A DNA stretch of 64,000 bases from Sedimentisphaera salicampi. GTDB taxonomy: Bacteria; Planctomycetota; Phycisphaerae; Sedimentisphaerales; Sedimentisphaeraceae. A program made the position numbers and the translations under genes. The notes below the pieces were generated by a model. That model did no database searches and was not told where the DNA came from. It worked only from the letters and a program-made list of their open reading frames with translations. Numbering within the stretch: the first letter of the stretch is position 1; the number at the start of each line of letters is the position of its first letter. Location of the stretch: contig NZ_CP021023.1 of assembly GCF_002117005.1 (NCBI RefSeq), positions 2,714,995-2,778,994 of the forward strand, given 5' to 3'. Below, in pieces: positions 51,052 through 60,190 of this stretch.

Positions 51052-52389
51052 AGCTTTATCTTCTTGTTCGATAACCTGTTTGAGCACCTCTTTCACAGAT
51101 TCAGCCCCCTTCGACTCGCCGTCTTCAACGCCCTCAAGCCTGCCGCTGCTGAAAAAATCTCTCAGCGGGACAATCCCATTGGGACACATCGCATACTTGC
51201 CCGAAACCGCCCTCGAAACCGTAGCGATATGTACGCCGATATAATCAGCAATCTCCTGCATAGACAGCGGGACAAGGGCGATCCTTCCTTTAACGAAGAA
51301 ATCCTTCTGCTTTTTCACGATATACGCAGCTATCTTAAGCAGAGTTTCCCTGCGCTGGGCGATGGCCTCAATGAGCCATCTCGCCGAACGTAAATTCTCC
51401 TGAAGATACTTCTTCGTTTCAGAAGGCGTGTTTTTATCCGCCGCCATCTTCTCGTAATACTCGCTCACATTCAGCGGCGGGAGAGCCCCGCTTGCAAGCC
51501 GCACGATATAATCGTCGCTCTCGGGGTCTTCCTCTACGATAATATCCGCCTTAATCGGGGCATTATCCATCTCCTGCCCGAAAAGAAGCCCGGGGCTTGT
51601 ATCAAGATGAGAGAGATATTTTATAACCTCCTGCAGTTCATCCATTTCGCAGCCGAGCTTTCTGGCAAGCTCGGGCAGATGGTTGGCTATGAGCATATCG
51701 TAATGCTCGCGCACGGCCTTTTCAGCGAGAGGGTTTGGCGAATCATCCTGCTCTATCTGAATCAGAAGGCATTCCCTGATGCTTCTCGCCCCAACACCCG
51801 CAGGTTCGAGCTGCTTTATCAGCTCATGGGCGTTTTGGATAATCTCAGAGCTGAATTCGGTAGAATCTTCAATCTCCTCGAGCTCGGTATTGAGATAGCC
51901 CCTCTCATCGAGGCTTCTGATGATGTATTCGCCCGCCAGAAACGTTTCGCTGTCTATATTGAAAAGCCGCCACTGATCCAGCAGGTGTTCTTGAAGTGAG
52001 ATCCCAGAATCTGCTGTGTTTTGCAGGGCGTCCATTTTTGGGTCTTCATCCGAATCATACTTCGCCGGCACATAATTTTCCTCATCCCCGTCAAAATCGC
52101 CCGATAAGCTATCAAGCCTTTCGAACGAATCGGATGTGTTATCAGGGGATACATCCAGCTCCTTTTCATCGAAGGAATCTTCAGTTTGCTCAAGAACCTC
52201 TTCGGGGGCATCAACGCTCTCTGCGCTGTCAACCTCGAGCACAGGATTGCTGCTCAGCTCGCTTGCAACCTTCTGTTCGAGGGCCATAAGCGGCATCTGC
52301 AGAACCTCCATAGACTGAAGCATCGCCGGTGTGAGCTTCATCTGGAGTTCCTGTTTGAGCTGTCCTGTTAGTTGGAGTTCCATTGCCAT
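50920..52389 (-). CDS. rpoN: RNA polymerase sigma-54 factor
   Basis: 489 residues. Region I, Gln- and Leu-rich, begins MAMELQLTGQLKQELQMKLT; an acidic region II follows (about 60-130); the core-binding and DNA-binding region III ends with the RpoN box ARRTVAKYRDQLAIPSAKMR. SMQEIADYIGVHIATVSRAV is the helix-turn-helix that reads the -12 element. Sigma-54 needs AAA+ activators to open promoters. Its 3' end is duplicated at 43918-44049, and the efflux genes lie between the two copies. The gene is preceded on its strand by about 170 bases before the next gene. Confidence 0.96.
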   Translation of the reverse strand: MAMELQLTGQLKQELQMKLTPAMLQSMEVLQMPLMALEQKVASELSSNPVLEVDSAESVDAPEEVLEQTEDSFDEKELDVSPDNTSDSFERLDSLSGDFDGDEENYVPAKYDSDEDPKMDALQNTADSGISLQEHLLDQWRLFNIDSETFLAGEYIIRSLDERGYLNTELEEIEDSTEFSSEIIQNAHELIKQLEPAGVGARSIRECLLIQIEQDDSPNPLAEKAVREHYDMLIANHLPELARKLGCEMDELQEVIKYLSHLDTSPGLLFGQEMDNAPIKADIIVEEDPESDDYIVRLASGALPPLNVSEYYEKMAADKNTPSETKKYLQENLRSARWLIEAIAQRRETLLKIAAYIVKKQKDFFVKGRIALVPLSMQEIADYIGVHIATVSRAVSGKYAMCPNGIVPLRDFFSSGRLEGVEDGESKGAESVKEVLKQVIEQEDKAKPFSDKKLCEEMEKKGIKIARRTVAKYRDQLAIPSAKMRKQYK

Positions 52390-52501
52390 TTTTTATGCTT
52401 CCAGTGTAGTTAGATTCCAACCAGATTTTACCCCTGAGACGCTCTAAATCAAAGGAAAACTGAAAGCAAAAAATCTGCGGCTGTCTCTAATAAGACAAAT
52501 T

Positions 52502-52533
52502 ACTGTGCTGCCTTTGAATAAAGACAGCACAGT
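52502..52533 (-). terminator. hairpin between the GH2 gene and rpoN (possible terminator)
   Basis: ACTGTGCTG-C-CTTT pairs with AAAG-A-CAGCACAGT around GAAT, a stem of 13 pairs with one mismatch, 24 bases after the GH2 stop. The following bases on the minus strand (AATTTG) give only a weak T run. Confidence 0.5.
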
Positions 52534-52557
52534 TTAAAGTGCAAAAAATGGTATGGA

Positions 52558-54879
52558 TTATTTGACTATTTTGTCAATGCTCACATCCAGAAGCTCAAAG
52601 TTTATTGTGCTGTCAACTTCAATCTTGAGCTTATGCCCGCCCTTGCTCAAAAGCCCGCACTGCTGTTCGGTAAGCTGAACGCAGGTTATGCGGGTTTCTT
52701 TCTTTTTGTGCCTTGAGAGGTCATCGTATATTAGATTATCATCAATGTAAACCTTCAGGTAGCCGAATTTGTCTTTCTGATGCTCGCTGCGGAGCTTAAC
52801 ATTTATAACCGCCTGCTTGGGTTTTTCATCAACATCAAATTCTGTTGAGTAAACCGCTGATTCGTATTTAGATAGATTTCTGATCTCATCACTGTCTGCC
52901 GAGATAGGAAATTGAATCTTTTGTCCTTTATGTTTCCACTCGCTCTGGAAGGAAAAAATCTTCTGCCTTTCCTGAACGGGCTGATAAAGCACCTGATGAA
53001 TCTGATTTAGCCTTTCGGGATCAATCTTGCTCACTTTTCTGTCGAAAGTGAGCCAGCCATTCTGTTCGTGCCGCATATCAGTAAGCTGAGTATAAACGGC
53101 CCCTGAGAGCCCGAAATAACGCTCCTGAGCGAGCGTTTCGATGAACCGCTGGTAATGTGTTGCCATATTTTTCTGCGAAAAAAGAGGTCGCTTAATATCG
53201 GTTACAAAGTCCCTGTCTGCTGAGTCTGTATTAGATCGCATTCCGCCCCTGCGGTCTTTGCCTTCAACCTTGAAGTCCGGATTATCCGGCAGGGCAGGCT
53301 CTGGATACTGCACCCAGTTATTCCCCTTAATTGGTACATTAAATCCGCCAATCTCACCCATAACAACTGCTCTTTTACTCTCTTCTGATGGGGCGGTTGC
53401 AGCTGGGAAGCGGGAATATTCGTGAAGGTCTCTGATATCGCCGAGGTTGTCAAAATCTGTCCAGCCGCTGGCTGCGGAAACAAGATACTCAGGTGAAAGC
53501 ATGCTCTCTGCCTTCTTCACGATTCTTTCTGTGTCGTGCTGCCCCCAGGCTTCGTTGAACACAATCCATTTTAGAATTGACGGGTGGCAGTTCAATGAAT
53601 CAACTAGCTCTTCCTGCTCGCTGAACCACCGTTTGCTTTCTTGAGCATCAATTTTCTGCTTAGGGAAAGGCTTGTTGCATACAAAATCCTGCCAAACAAT
53701 AAGCCCGAGGCGGTCACAGTGGTAGTACCAGCGGGATGGGTTGCGTTTGATATGCAGACGCACCATATTGCAGCCAACTTGCTTGAGGTATTCGAGTTCA
53801 AAAACAATCGCTTCTTCTGTTGGCGGAGTTAAAACGCTTCTCGGCCAGTAGCTCTGGTCGAGCGGGCCGAACTGGAAGAGCGGTTCGCCGTTGAGAAGTA
53901 TTTGCGGGCCCTTGCGGGTAGGGTCTATCGAAACATCACGCAGTCCGCAATAGCTTGCGAAACGGTCTATAACCTTTCCGCTCCTTTCCAATGCAACTTC
54001 TATATCGTAGAGGTGCGGATTATCCGGTGTCCAGCCTTTGGGATTTTCTATAAACAATTTAATCTCTTTATTTACTGGAGCTTTCTTTTCAGCGACAACA
54101 TCCCCGTCGTCAAGAATTTTAATCTTGGCATTAGTCTCTGAAGCCGGGCTGTCCGCTGTTTCTATAAACATACTCACCATGGATTTCTTAAGGCTTGCGT
54201 TTATGTCTAAATCCACAGCTCCCCCTTCATTTACCGGCTCAAGCCAGACAGTCTGCCATATACCGCTGCTGTTTGGATAGTTTGAATTCCAATGGTTTGG
54301 ATTGCCTTGCTTGCCGCAGCTTGTGAAAAGCTCCATGCCCGAATTATCCCAAACACGAACAACAAGCTCCTGACGGTCATCTTTGTTGATGAAATCTGTA
54401 ATATCAAAAGAAAACGGGCTGTATCCGCCTCTGTGCCTGCCGACCTTCTTTCCGTTTATGTAAACCACTGTTTCCCAATCTGAGGCCTGAAAATTAAGCA
54501 TTATACTCTTGCCGCCCCAGCTTTTGGGTACGGTAAAGCTCCTTTTGTACCACATCCAGTCATCAAGGGTAATTTGCTTATGAACGCCTGAAAGCTGCGA
54601 TTCAAAGCAGAAAGGCACGAGGATCTTTCCGCCCCATTCTTTCGGCTCGCCTTTACCTTTTGGAGCTATTGCATAATCCCATTTCCCGTTGAGATTTTTC
54701 CATTCACTGCGTACAAGCTGGGGGCGGGGATATTCGGGAAGCGGATTATCCTTGCTTACCTTACTGTCCCAAGGCGTTTGGACAGGGGTATTCATATCTG
54801 CCTTCGCCGCCGGCAGCAGATTAAGAATAAAAGTAAGAATAAGCATTTGATTCAAAACATTGGTCCTTGGTAAAGCCAT
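52558..54879 (-). CDS. secreted glycoside hydrolase family 2 enzyme
   Basis: 773 residues. A hydrophobic segment ending LLPAAKADM suggests export. The sugar-binding jelly roll comes first (NLNGKWDYAIAPKG, LVPFCFESQLSG, YKRSFTVPKSWGG), then an Ig-like domain and the TIM barrel with FNEAWGQHD as the acid/base Glu (about residue 443) and MGEIGGF as the likely nucleophile Glu (about 505). YTQLTDMRHEQNGWLTFDRK is close to the family's YTQxTDxExExNG. A C-terminal beta domain (about 655-773) with no clear match follows. The substrate could be beta-galactoside, glucuronide or similar; it is not decided by sequence. AAGGAGACCTAAAAG precedes the ATG. Confidence 0.92.
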   Translation of the reverse strand: MALPRTNVLNQMLILTFILNLLPAAKADMNTPVQTPWDSKVSKDNPLPEYPRPQLVRSEWKNLNGKWDYAIAPKGKGEPKEWGGKILVPFCFESQLSGVHKQITLDDWMWYKRSFTVPKSWGGKSIMLNFQASDWETVVYINGKKVGRHRGGYSPFSFDITDFINKDDRQELVVRVWDNSGMELFTSCGKQGNPNHWNSNYPNSSGIWQTVWLEPVNEGGAVDLDINASLKKSMVSMFIETADSPASETNAKIKILDDGDVVAEKKAPVNKEIKLFIENPKGWTPDNPHLYDIEVALERSGKVIDRFASYCGLRDVSIDPTRKGPQILLNGEPLFQFGPLDQSYWPRSVLTPPTEEAIVFELEYLKQVGCNMVRLHIKRNPSRWYYHCDRLGLIVWQDFVCNKPFPKQKIDAQESKRWFSEQEELVDSLNCHPSILKWIVFNEAWGQHDTERIVKKAESMLSPEYLVSAASGWTDFDNLGDIRDLHEYSRFPAATAPSEESKRAVVMGEIGGFNVPIKGNNWVQYPEPALPDNPDFKVEGKDRRGGMRSNTDSADRDFVTDIKRPLFSQKNMATHYQRFIETLAQERYFGLSGAVYTQLTDMRHEQNGWLTFDRKVSKIDPERLNQIHQVLYQPVQERQKIFSFQSEWKHKGQKIQFPISADSDEIRNLSKYESAVYSTEFDVDEKPKQAVINVKLRSEHQKDKFGYLKVYIDDNLIYDDLSRHKKKETRITCVQLTEQQCGLLSKGGHKLKIEVDSTINFELLDVSIDKIVK

Positions 54880-55000
54880 CTTTTAGGTCTCCTTGGTTAA
54901 TTATTTTTCTTTACCTCTACTATACCATTATTGCTTTGATTTTTACATTTTTTCCAAAAAAATATTCAGCAATAACTTCCCTCCAACTAAGTTAGGTGCC

Positions 55001-55029
55001 AAAAAAAGGCAGGCAAATTAATGCCTGCC
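55001..55029 (-). terminator. intrinsic terminator of the capsid-module operon
   Basis: On the minus strand GGCAGGCA pairs with TGCCTGCC around a 6-base loop and is followed by seven T, 13 bases after the stop of the lipoprotein gene. It closes a six-gene operon. Confidence 0.9.
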
Positions 55030-55041
55030 CTGCGCCTTTGC

Positions 55042-55623
55042 TTATTCGGCGGCGTCTTTCACCTGCCGCACGATTTGTTTTGTGGATTTGCTTTGCGCTG
55101 CTTGCGCCTCGCTGAACGGTATTTTCGTATGCGGCTGGTTTTTCTTCATTATCTCATTGCCTTTAACGACTTCCTCAAGGGCCTTTAGTTTCTTTCGTAC
55201 CACAGAAGCCGCAGCAGCTGCCTTTGCGGCACCAGCCCCGCCGAAGATGCCGAAAAGGGCAATCCCCAGATTTATAAGCGGATCGAATAGGCTTCCGCTA
55301 TCCGCTCCAGCGGCTGCCTGAAGCTTTGCTTCTTGGGCAATCAGGCCTGCCGAGCCGGATCTGAGCGAATCGGGGCTCTCCGCGTAAGCGGGTTTCTCCG
55401 GAGTGCCCATAAACTCCGCTACTGCCCTTTGCTGCCTTGATGCAAGAGCCGCAAGCTCTTTGATTTTCTCGCTGCCTTCGGCTTCTGCCTGTTTTTCTGT
55501 GAGTCCGATTGTTTGCCCCAGCAGGTGGGCGTTTTGCTTCTGAACCTCGCCCGGGGCGAGCCTGAAGGCCCCGCAGCCGCCTGCAAATAATGCTGTCAGT
55601 ATGATTACGGTTGATTTTTTCAT
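55042..55623 (-). CDS. small lipoprotein at the end of the phage-derived module
   Basis: 193 residues. FAGGCGAFR is a lipobox (Cys about residue 17). The mature part is rich in Ala, Gln and Glu, with a hydrophobic stretch GIALFGIFGGAGAAKAAAAA near residue 120 and a Lys-rich end. It overlaps the next upstream gene by four bases (ATGA). In phages an outer-membrane lipoprotein beside a membrane coiled-coil protein can be a spanin pair, but this protein is larger than typical o-spanins and its role is unknown. Confidence 0.7.
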   Translation of the reverse strand: MKKSTVIILTALFAGGCGAFRLAPGEVQKQNAHLLGQTIGLTEKQAEAEGSEKIKELAALASRQQRAVAEFMGTPEKPAYAESPDSLRSGSAGLIAQEAKLQAAAGADSGSLFDPLINLGIALFGIFGGAGAAKAAAAASVVRKKLKALEEVVKGNEIMKKNQPHTKIPFSEAQAAQSKSTKQIVRQVKDAAE

Positions 55624-55883
55624 TTGCTCATCTCCTTCTGCATTTCAATCTCGTTTTCTAAAACTGCAATTTCCTCCCCCAGTTCGGCCTGCCTCCTGCT
55701 GAGAACCTCAAATTTCCCAGCGGAGCTTTGCTGCTGGAGCTTTATCATCTCCACATCTTTCTGAAGAGAAGTGATCCTTGTTTGCAGGTCGCTCCATGTG
55801 CCGATTATCAGACCGCCGAGGACGATAAGCTGGCAGGCCGTACGCACTGCCGAGAATATATTTGCCATAGACATAATCCTCAT
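55620..55883 (-). CDS. single-helix membrane coiled-coil protein
   Basis: 87 residues. One hydrophobic helix (about 16-29, QLIVLGGLIIGTWS) is followed by a coiled coil to the end (SLQKDVEMIKLQQQ and RRQAELGEEIAVLENEIEMQ). Start and stop both overlap neighbours by four bases (ATGA), so translation is coupled. It might be an i-spanin- or holin-like lysis protein of phage origin; this is inference from shape and place only. Confidence 0.65.
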   Translation of the reverse strand: MRIMSMANIFSAVRTACQLIVLGGLIIGTWSDLQTRITSLQKDVEMIKLQQQSSAGKFEVLSRRQAELGEEIAVLENEIEMQKEMSK

Positions 55884-56536
55884 CCCCTTTCAAGATCGCC
55901 GCAGGCAAAGCAATATTTCCGCTGTTTGCCTTCGGCATTCTTCATTTCTACAATAAGAGCCTGTTTGCTTCTTTCGAAGAGCTCTTCGTACATCTCCCGC
56001 TTATCTGAAAGCAGAGCCTCATCCGCATCGGGATTGCCGCACTGAGCGCTTAGCATAAGCTGGCAGAGAGTTCCTGCTGCGGCGCAGTTGGCAGCGAGCC
56101 TCTGATCGATAATATCTTCGATGCCAAACTCCGCATCGCTGATTGCAGGCCTTATGCTCATAAGCGAGCAAAGCTCCATCGAAACCGCCTCAATCACCGC
56201 GCTGAAACTTGCAATCAAAAGATTCAGAGAGCCTATGCTGAATAGTTCTTCCGCCTGCATCCCCTGAGCGGCCGGCGGGGCGATTGTGAGCTGGTTTGAG
56301 CCGTCGCAGCTCAAAACGCTGAAATAGCCTTCAAAACCGCTTTCAGGTTCATTCACGTAAACAGCGAAACCTTCCTGAACGCCTGCGGAAATAAAATCCA
56401 CGCCTCCGCAGGTTAGTGAGCTTCCCGATATGCTCGCTCCGCTCCCGCGCACCATTATAAACTGCTCAAGCCCTTCCGCTTTGAATATCCTGCTCTCAAG
56501 GGCCAGAAGGTCGCGGTCTTTGCAAAGCATTGTCAT
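55880..56536 (-). CDS. phage-module protein of unknown function
   Basis: 218 residues. No signal peptide. The N-terminal part (TMLCKDRDLLALESRIFKAE) and beta-rich middle (VRGSGASISGSSLTCGGVDF) are followed by helical segments with several Cys. I do not recognise it. Its position just after the capsid gene is where phages often encode head-completion or connector proteins. It overlaps the next gene by four bases. Confidence 0.65.
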   Translation of the reverse strand: MTMLCKDRDLLALESRIFKAEGLEQFIMVRGSGASISGSSLTCGGVDFISAGVQEGFAVYVNEPESGFEGYFSVLSCDGSNQLTIAPPAAQGMQAEELFSIGSLNLLIASFSAVIEAVSMELCSLMSIRPAISDAEFGIEDIIDQRLAANCAAAGTLCQLMLSAQCGNPDADEALLSDKREMYEELFERSKQALIVEMKNAEGKQRKYCFACGDLERG

Positions 56537-56596
56537 TTTATATCTCCTTGCTTAAAGAGCCGCCCCGAGGCTTTACCCCGAAGCGGCTGGTTGAAA

Positions 56597-57745
56597 TTAT
56601 ACGAGGCCTGTAATGATGCCGTGCGCCTGCTGATTCTTGAGTTCAAGCGTGTATTCACCTATAAGCTCGCCGCGTTCATAGTCCCCGCTGGAGGCCAGCG
56701 GCTTGAAGTGCATACTTCTGCCGGTTAGAGGAAGAACGCTTATCCGCGAGGAATCGAGCAGGAGGATTGTGCCGCTGGGAACCCATCTGGAGAGAATCAC
56801 CCTGCACACGCCGAAATCGCTTTCGTACATCTGAACACCGCTGCGCACTCTGGTTTCCTCCGAGCCGTACCAGCGTGAGCCTTCAAGGAAGGAGTTTATC
56901 CTTCGCTTCTGAGCCCCGCCTGCTACGATCATATCCACATTCCCGCAGCTTTTCTCCCATATCTGACGCAGAGCCCAGTTGAGCATATTCTCAGTGAGCA
57001 CGTCTCCATCCGGAACCTCCTGCGAGCCGGCCTGAAACACGTTTGTCTGAATATGGCGGATTATCCCCTGCATCGTTCTTGCTTCTGAAGCGCTGCCTGC
57101 CGGGGAAGACTGACCCATAGCCCCGTTTATCACGGTATTTTCCAGATCCCTGAGCAGTTCACGAAGACGCATCTGCTTTTGATAGTCCATCTCTTCGGCT
57201 ATGCCGATGTGGTCTGCTGCCATATTAGACCCGCTCACCTCAACGCCTGCGGTGAATATCTGAGTCCAGTTGCCCTGTCTTATCCTGTTTGTGAAGCGGC
57301 TTTCGGGAAAATCTTCGCCTTCCACTGCCGAAGGGCCGATTATATTGATTCTCTGGCCGTCTTCGACTGCTTCAGGAGATGTTCCTCCGTAGCCTCTAGC
57401 AACGTTAAGCGTGCTTCCTGTTTTGCTGGTTATAAGCATCACCTCTGCAGAGCCTTCGAGCTGAATCTGATCGTTCACGCGAAACTTTGAAACATCAGCA
57501 ACATCGAATTCCGGACAGCTTGTGGGCATAGTGATATTCTGATCGTTTACTGCATCACTGTTTGCCAGCAGGCTGTCTTCAAGCCATTCGTGAAATGTGC
57601 TGCGGGCTTCTCGCTGCGGGTCTCCGATTTCGCTGAGCAGAGGCGTTTCATAAGGCGAAACGATCCCGATAATATCAGACACGTCTTCAGCTATTTCAGG
57701 AAGGCCTGTTCCTGCTGAGAAAGCTGCTTTTCCTGTAAAACTCAT
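56597..57745 (-). CDS. SU10-type major capsid protein (DUF5309)
   Basis: 382 residues. The N-terminal stretch IIGIVSPYETPLLSEIGDPQ matches the SU10/DUF5309 major capsid family, where the S-P-x-E-T-P motif is highly typical, and the rest has the length and beta-rich look expected of an HK97-fold capsid protein. The C terminus ends in YTLELKNQQAHGIITGL. It lies after a scaffold-like gene and portal gene. No prohead protease gene is present in the module. It has a normal ribosome binding site (AAGGAGTAAATT). Confidence 0.85.
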   Translation of the reverse strand: MSFTGKAAFSAGTGLPEIAEDVSDIIGIVSPYETPLLSEIGDPQREARSTFHEWLEDSLLANSDAVNDQNITMPTSCPEFDVADVSKFRVNDQIQLEGSAEVMLITSKTGSTLNVARGYGGTSPEAVEDGQRINIIGPSAVEGEDFPESRFTNRIRQGNWTQIFTAGVEVSGSNMAADHIGIAEEMDYQKQMRLRELLRDLENTVINGAMGQSSPAGSASEARTMQGIIRHIQTNVFQAGSQEVPDGDVLTENMLNWALRQIWEKSCGNVDMIVAGGAQKRRINSFLEGSRWYGSEETRVRSGVQMYESDFGVCRVILSRWVPSGTILLLDSSRISVLPLTGRSMHFKPLASSGDYERGELIGEYTLELKNQQAHGIITGLV

Positions 57746-57761
57746 AATTTACTCCTTTGCT

Positions 57762-58163
57762 TTAAAAGTTTGATTTTTCTGATTTCTGCCGGCGGAGCCT
57801 CATATATTCGCTAACTGCTGCGGGCTTGCCGGTTTGGGCTGCTTTTTGGGCAGCTCCGTCGAGCTGGTTTACTGTTTGTTCAGCCGCCTGAGCCACATTG
57901 CTCCGAAACTGCGAGGGCCTGCTTCCGAAAAGATAGGCCTTTTTCTCCTTCAGCCCGCTAACCAGTTCTTCTGGCTTCATTTCGGGATTATGCTTTTGTT
58001 TCTCTCTGCAAAGTGCGAGCCCTGCATCAAGATCAATAATCCCATTTTCAGCGAGCGATCTGGCAGCCTGATTTTCAAACTTCAGCCGTTCGTTCTCAGC
58101 TTTGAGCTTCCCGCTGAGTTCGCTGCCGCCATCCGGCGGATTGTTTTGGTTCTTCTCTTCCAT
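57762..58163 (-). CDS. scaffold-like phage protein
   Basis: 133 residues, charged, with an N-terminal coiled coil (LSGKLKAENERLKFENQAAR) and a basic C terminus (EYMRLRRQKSEKS). This composition and its place between portal and capsid genes fit a head scaffolding protein. No sequence motif proves it. Confidence 0.65.
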   Translation of the reverse strand: MEEKNQNNPPDGGSELSGKLKAENERLKFENQAARSLAENGIIDLDAGLALCREKQKHNPEMKPEELVSGLKEKKAYLFGSRPSQFRSNVAQAAEQTVNQLDGAAQKAAQTGKPAAVSEYMRLRRQKSEKSNF

Positions 58164-58211
58164 GATAAATCTCCTGCTTAACTGTAATTATTAGATTTTG
58201 AGGCCGGCGAT

Positions 58212-59597
58212 TCAGCCCGTTTTCTCTTCCGAATAAGCCTTAAATTCGCTAAAGACCTCCTCCTCTGGAAGCCCTGCCTCTTTCTTGAGGATAGCTTCAT
58301 TAAGCTTATCGGTAGTGTTTTCGGGCAGAGGATCGGCAAACACGACCTCCACTTTCCTTTCTTCTTCGCTGGTTTTAACGATGCCTGCTGCATCAAATGC
58401 AAGCAGTAGCTTGCGGCAGAGCTGTTTTATTCCGTCGCCGTAAGCGGCTTTCCTGCGTTCATTTTTGCTGAGCATCCCCATAAGCGTCATTTTCAGGGCA
58501 ACCGCGCTGGATAGATTCCCGATTTTTCCGCGTATCACCCCGGCGGCCAGCGGGGTTACTCCGCTTATCTTGTCCATTGCTGCACGTATCTGGTCTATGT
58601 GGCTCTCCTCGCCGGGGCAGGCGGAGTCTCCCCCGAACTGTTCAATGGTGGCATCCTGATTCCAAGTGTGCCAAATTCGCCCAGGCATAATCTCTTTTGG
58701 GCCAGGGTCTTCAAGGCCTTTGGCCAGATAGAGCTTGAAAGACTGCATCGTAACGCGGAATGCCCTGTCGCTCAGGCGGGTGTTCAGCTCGTCCTGCAGG
58801 GCTATAAGCTCCGCTACATCGCTTGCGCCCTCATAGCTCTGCGGACGGCTGATGTTTTGTATGTGTACCACCGGCAGCTCTGGAATCCGGCAGGGCAGTT
58901 CGCTTACAAGCCGGCCGTTGTGAAACCGCTGGAGAAGCTCGGGGCTGAAAAGCTCTGTTACCTGAATCTGTTTTCGAGTTATCCCGCCTGCCCCAGAATT
59001 TCCGGCCTGATTGACGTCCATGCGGAAATTCTGCAGATAGCAGTTGATTCTGCCTGAATCGCCTTCCTCAAGGATGGGCAGAGCCCTTTCAGCTGGCACA
59101 AGATCCAGCTTTATGTCTCTGGGGGCGGAATTTTTCTCGAAGAGCCCTTCAAGACGCAGAAGGATATCAACAAAGCCGTACACGCTGCCCAGAAGGGCGA
59201 GGCTCATAAAGAATTCACTCCCGCCGTTTGCCTCAAAAACCTCGTTTAGAAGCGATTCGATTCGGCGGCCTTTATTCCTGCTTTCTGAAAGGCTTTTGAT
59301 TCGAATCTGCCTGCCGAAGAGGAAATCGTTCATCGAATTTATTCGCCAGCCGATGTCGTTTTCGATTACGATCTCCTTTTGTCTGATTCCCTTCTCTGAA
59401 TTGCCACGGATACGTTCTGGGAGGCCTTGAATTTGTGCCTGCTGCATTTGGCCGGCGGCAGAGTTGTATCTGCGGTTGCTGTAATACTCGTAGAGCCTGC
59501 GGAATTCTCTCGCTCTTGCCGGCTGGTATTTTTCTATCAGCCAGCGGAGGAAATCAGCGTTTACTCCGCAGCCGAGCTTTGAAAAATCAAATTCCAT
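58212..59597 (-). CDS. phage portal protein (SPP1 gp6-like)
   Basis: 461 residues. KYQPARAREFRRLYEYYSNR near the N terminus, NDIGWRINSMNDFLFGRQIR in the clip/wing region, and SGVTPLAAGVIRGKIGNLSS with SAVALKMTLMGMLSKNERRK in the later helices resemble the SPP1/gp6 portal family. The portal is the dodecameric ring through which DNA enters the head. No terminase gene lies upstream, as would be expected in a complete phage. The start ATG has AGGAGAAGGAAAA before it. Reading frames in the module show no damage. Confidence 0.8.
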   Translation of the reverse strand: MEFDFSKLGCGVNADFLRWLIEKYQPARAREFRRLYEYYSNRRYNSAAGQMQQAQIQGLPERIRGNSEKGIRQKEIVIENDIGWRINSMNDFLFGRQIRIKSLSESRNKGRRIESLLNEVFEANGGSEFFMSLALLGSVYGFVDILLRLEGLFEKNSAPRDIKLDLVPAERALPILEEGDSGRINCYLQNFRMDVNQAGNSGAGGITRKQIQVTELFSPELLQRFHNGRLVSELPCRIPELPVVHIQNISRPQSYEGASDVAELIALQDELNTRLSDRAFRVTMQSFKLYLAKGLEDPGPKEIMPGRIWHTWNQDATIEQFGGDSACPGEESHIDQIRAAMDKISGVTPLAAGVIRGKIGNLSSAVALKMTLMGMLSKNERRKAAYGDGIKQLCRKLLLAFDAAGIVKTSEEERKVEVVFADPLPENTTDKLNEAILKKEAGLPEEEVFSEFKAYSEEKTG

Positions 59598-60181
59598 TTT
59601 TCCTTCTCCTAAAATTGTCCTCTAAAAACAGGGCTCAAAAAAAAACCCCTTTCACCCTAAGGGCTGATGTTAATCTTTTGCGCGGAAAATTTTCGATTTG
59701 ATGAGAATTAGAGGTTCTGTAAATGCCTGATTAGCAGGAGGTAAGGGAATTTTAATCTTTTTTCATTTTTTCCTCTTCTTGATCGCAGAAAAGGCCTTTT
59801 TAAGGGTCGTTTAATGAGAAAAGCAGATTTATTCTTGATGCGTGGCAGAGCTGCAAGTCCGCCTGCGGCGGATAGCGAGTGGCAAAATCAGGACTTGACA
59901 TCATTAGTGAAAAATTAGCGGGGATTAGCGGTTAGTAAATCCTTAGTGCTGCTTAGCGCTGCTTAGTGGCTTATAAATCTCAGTGCTGATTAGCGGTTAG
60001 TAAATCCTTAGTGCTGCTTAGCGCTGCTTAGTGGCTTATAAATCTCAGCGGGGATTAGCGGCTAAAAAATTTTCTCTCCGCCTTTTCCTATATTAAATAT
60101 TTATCCTGTGAATCCTTGCCCCGTAGCCAAAGCGGTTCGGGGCTGTTAATCCTGTCAAAAAAATATCTCCCCTCTGTGCCC
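59598..60181. other. gene-free region before the IS110 element, with tandem repeats
   Basis: No gene is seen. From about 59838 it consists of short dispersed units, a 65-bp tandem repeat (59923-60052) and an 86-bp unit (60098-60183) that is shared with 61875-61961 and continues directly into the IS110 left end. Confidence 0.65.
59923..60052 (+). repeat. 65-bp tandem repeat, two units plus a partial third
   Basis: Units start at 59923 and 59988, with a partial one at 60053. Each contains GATTAGCGGTTAGTAAATCC, TTAGTGCTGCTTAGCGCTGC and TTAGTGGCTTATAAATCTCA. Units are nearly identical. Confidence 0.9.
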
Positions 60182-60183
60182 CT
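60098..60183 (+). repeat. dispersed unit shared with 61875-61961 (left part of the IS110 target)
   Basis: TATTTATCCTGTGAATCCTT, GCCAAAGCGGTTCGGGGCTG and AATCCTGTCAAAAAAATATC occur in both copies with few differences. In the other copy the sequence continues with CCCCTCTGTGTTCCTCTGTG without interruption; here the IS110 element is inserted after CCCCT. Confidence 0.9.
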
Positions 60184-60190
60184 TGTATGA

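Noticed and set aside
59637-59663. Terminator-like A run with CCCTT/AAGGG upstream of the portal gene on the minus strand
   Set aside because: The stem has only five pairs and no gene ends there in the window.
59923-60052. CRISPR-like tandem units
   Set aside because: The units are adjacent and identical, with no variable spacers of constant length and no cas genes.
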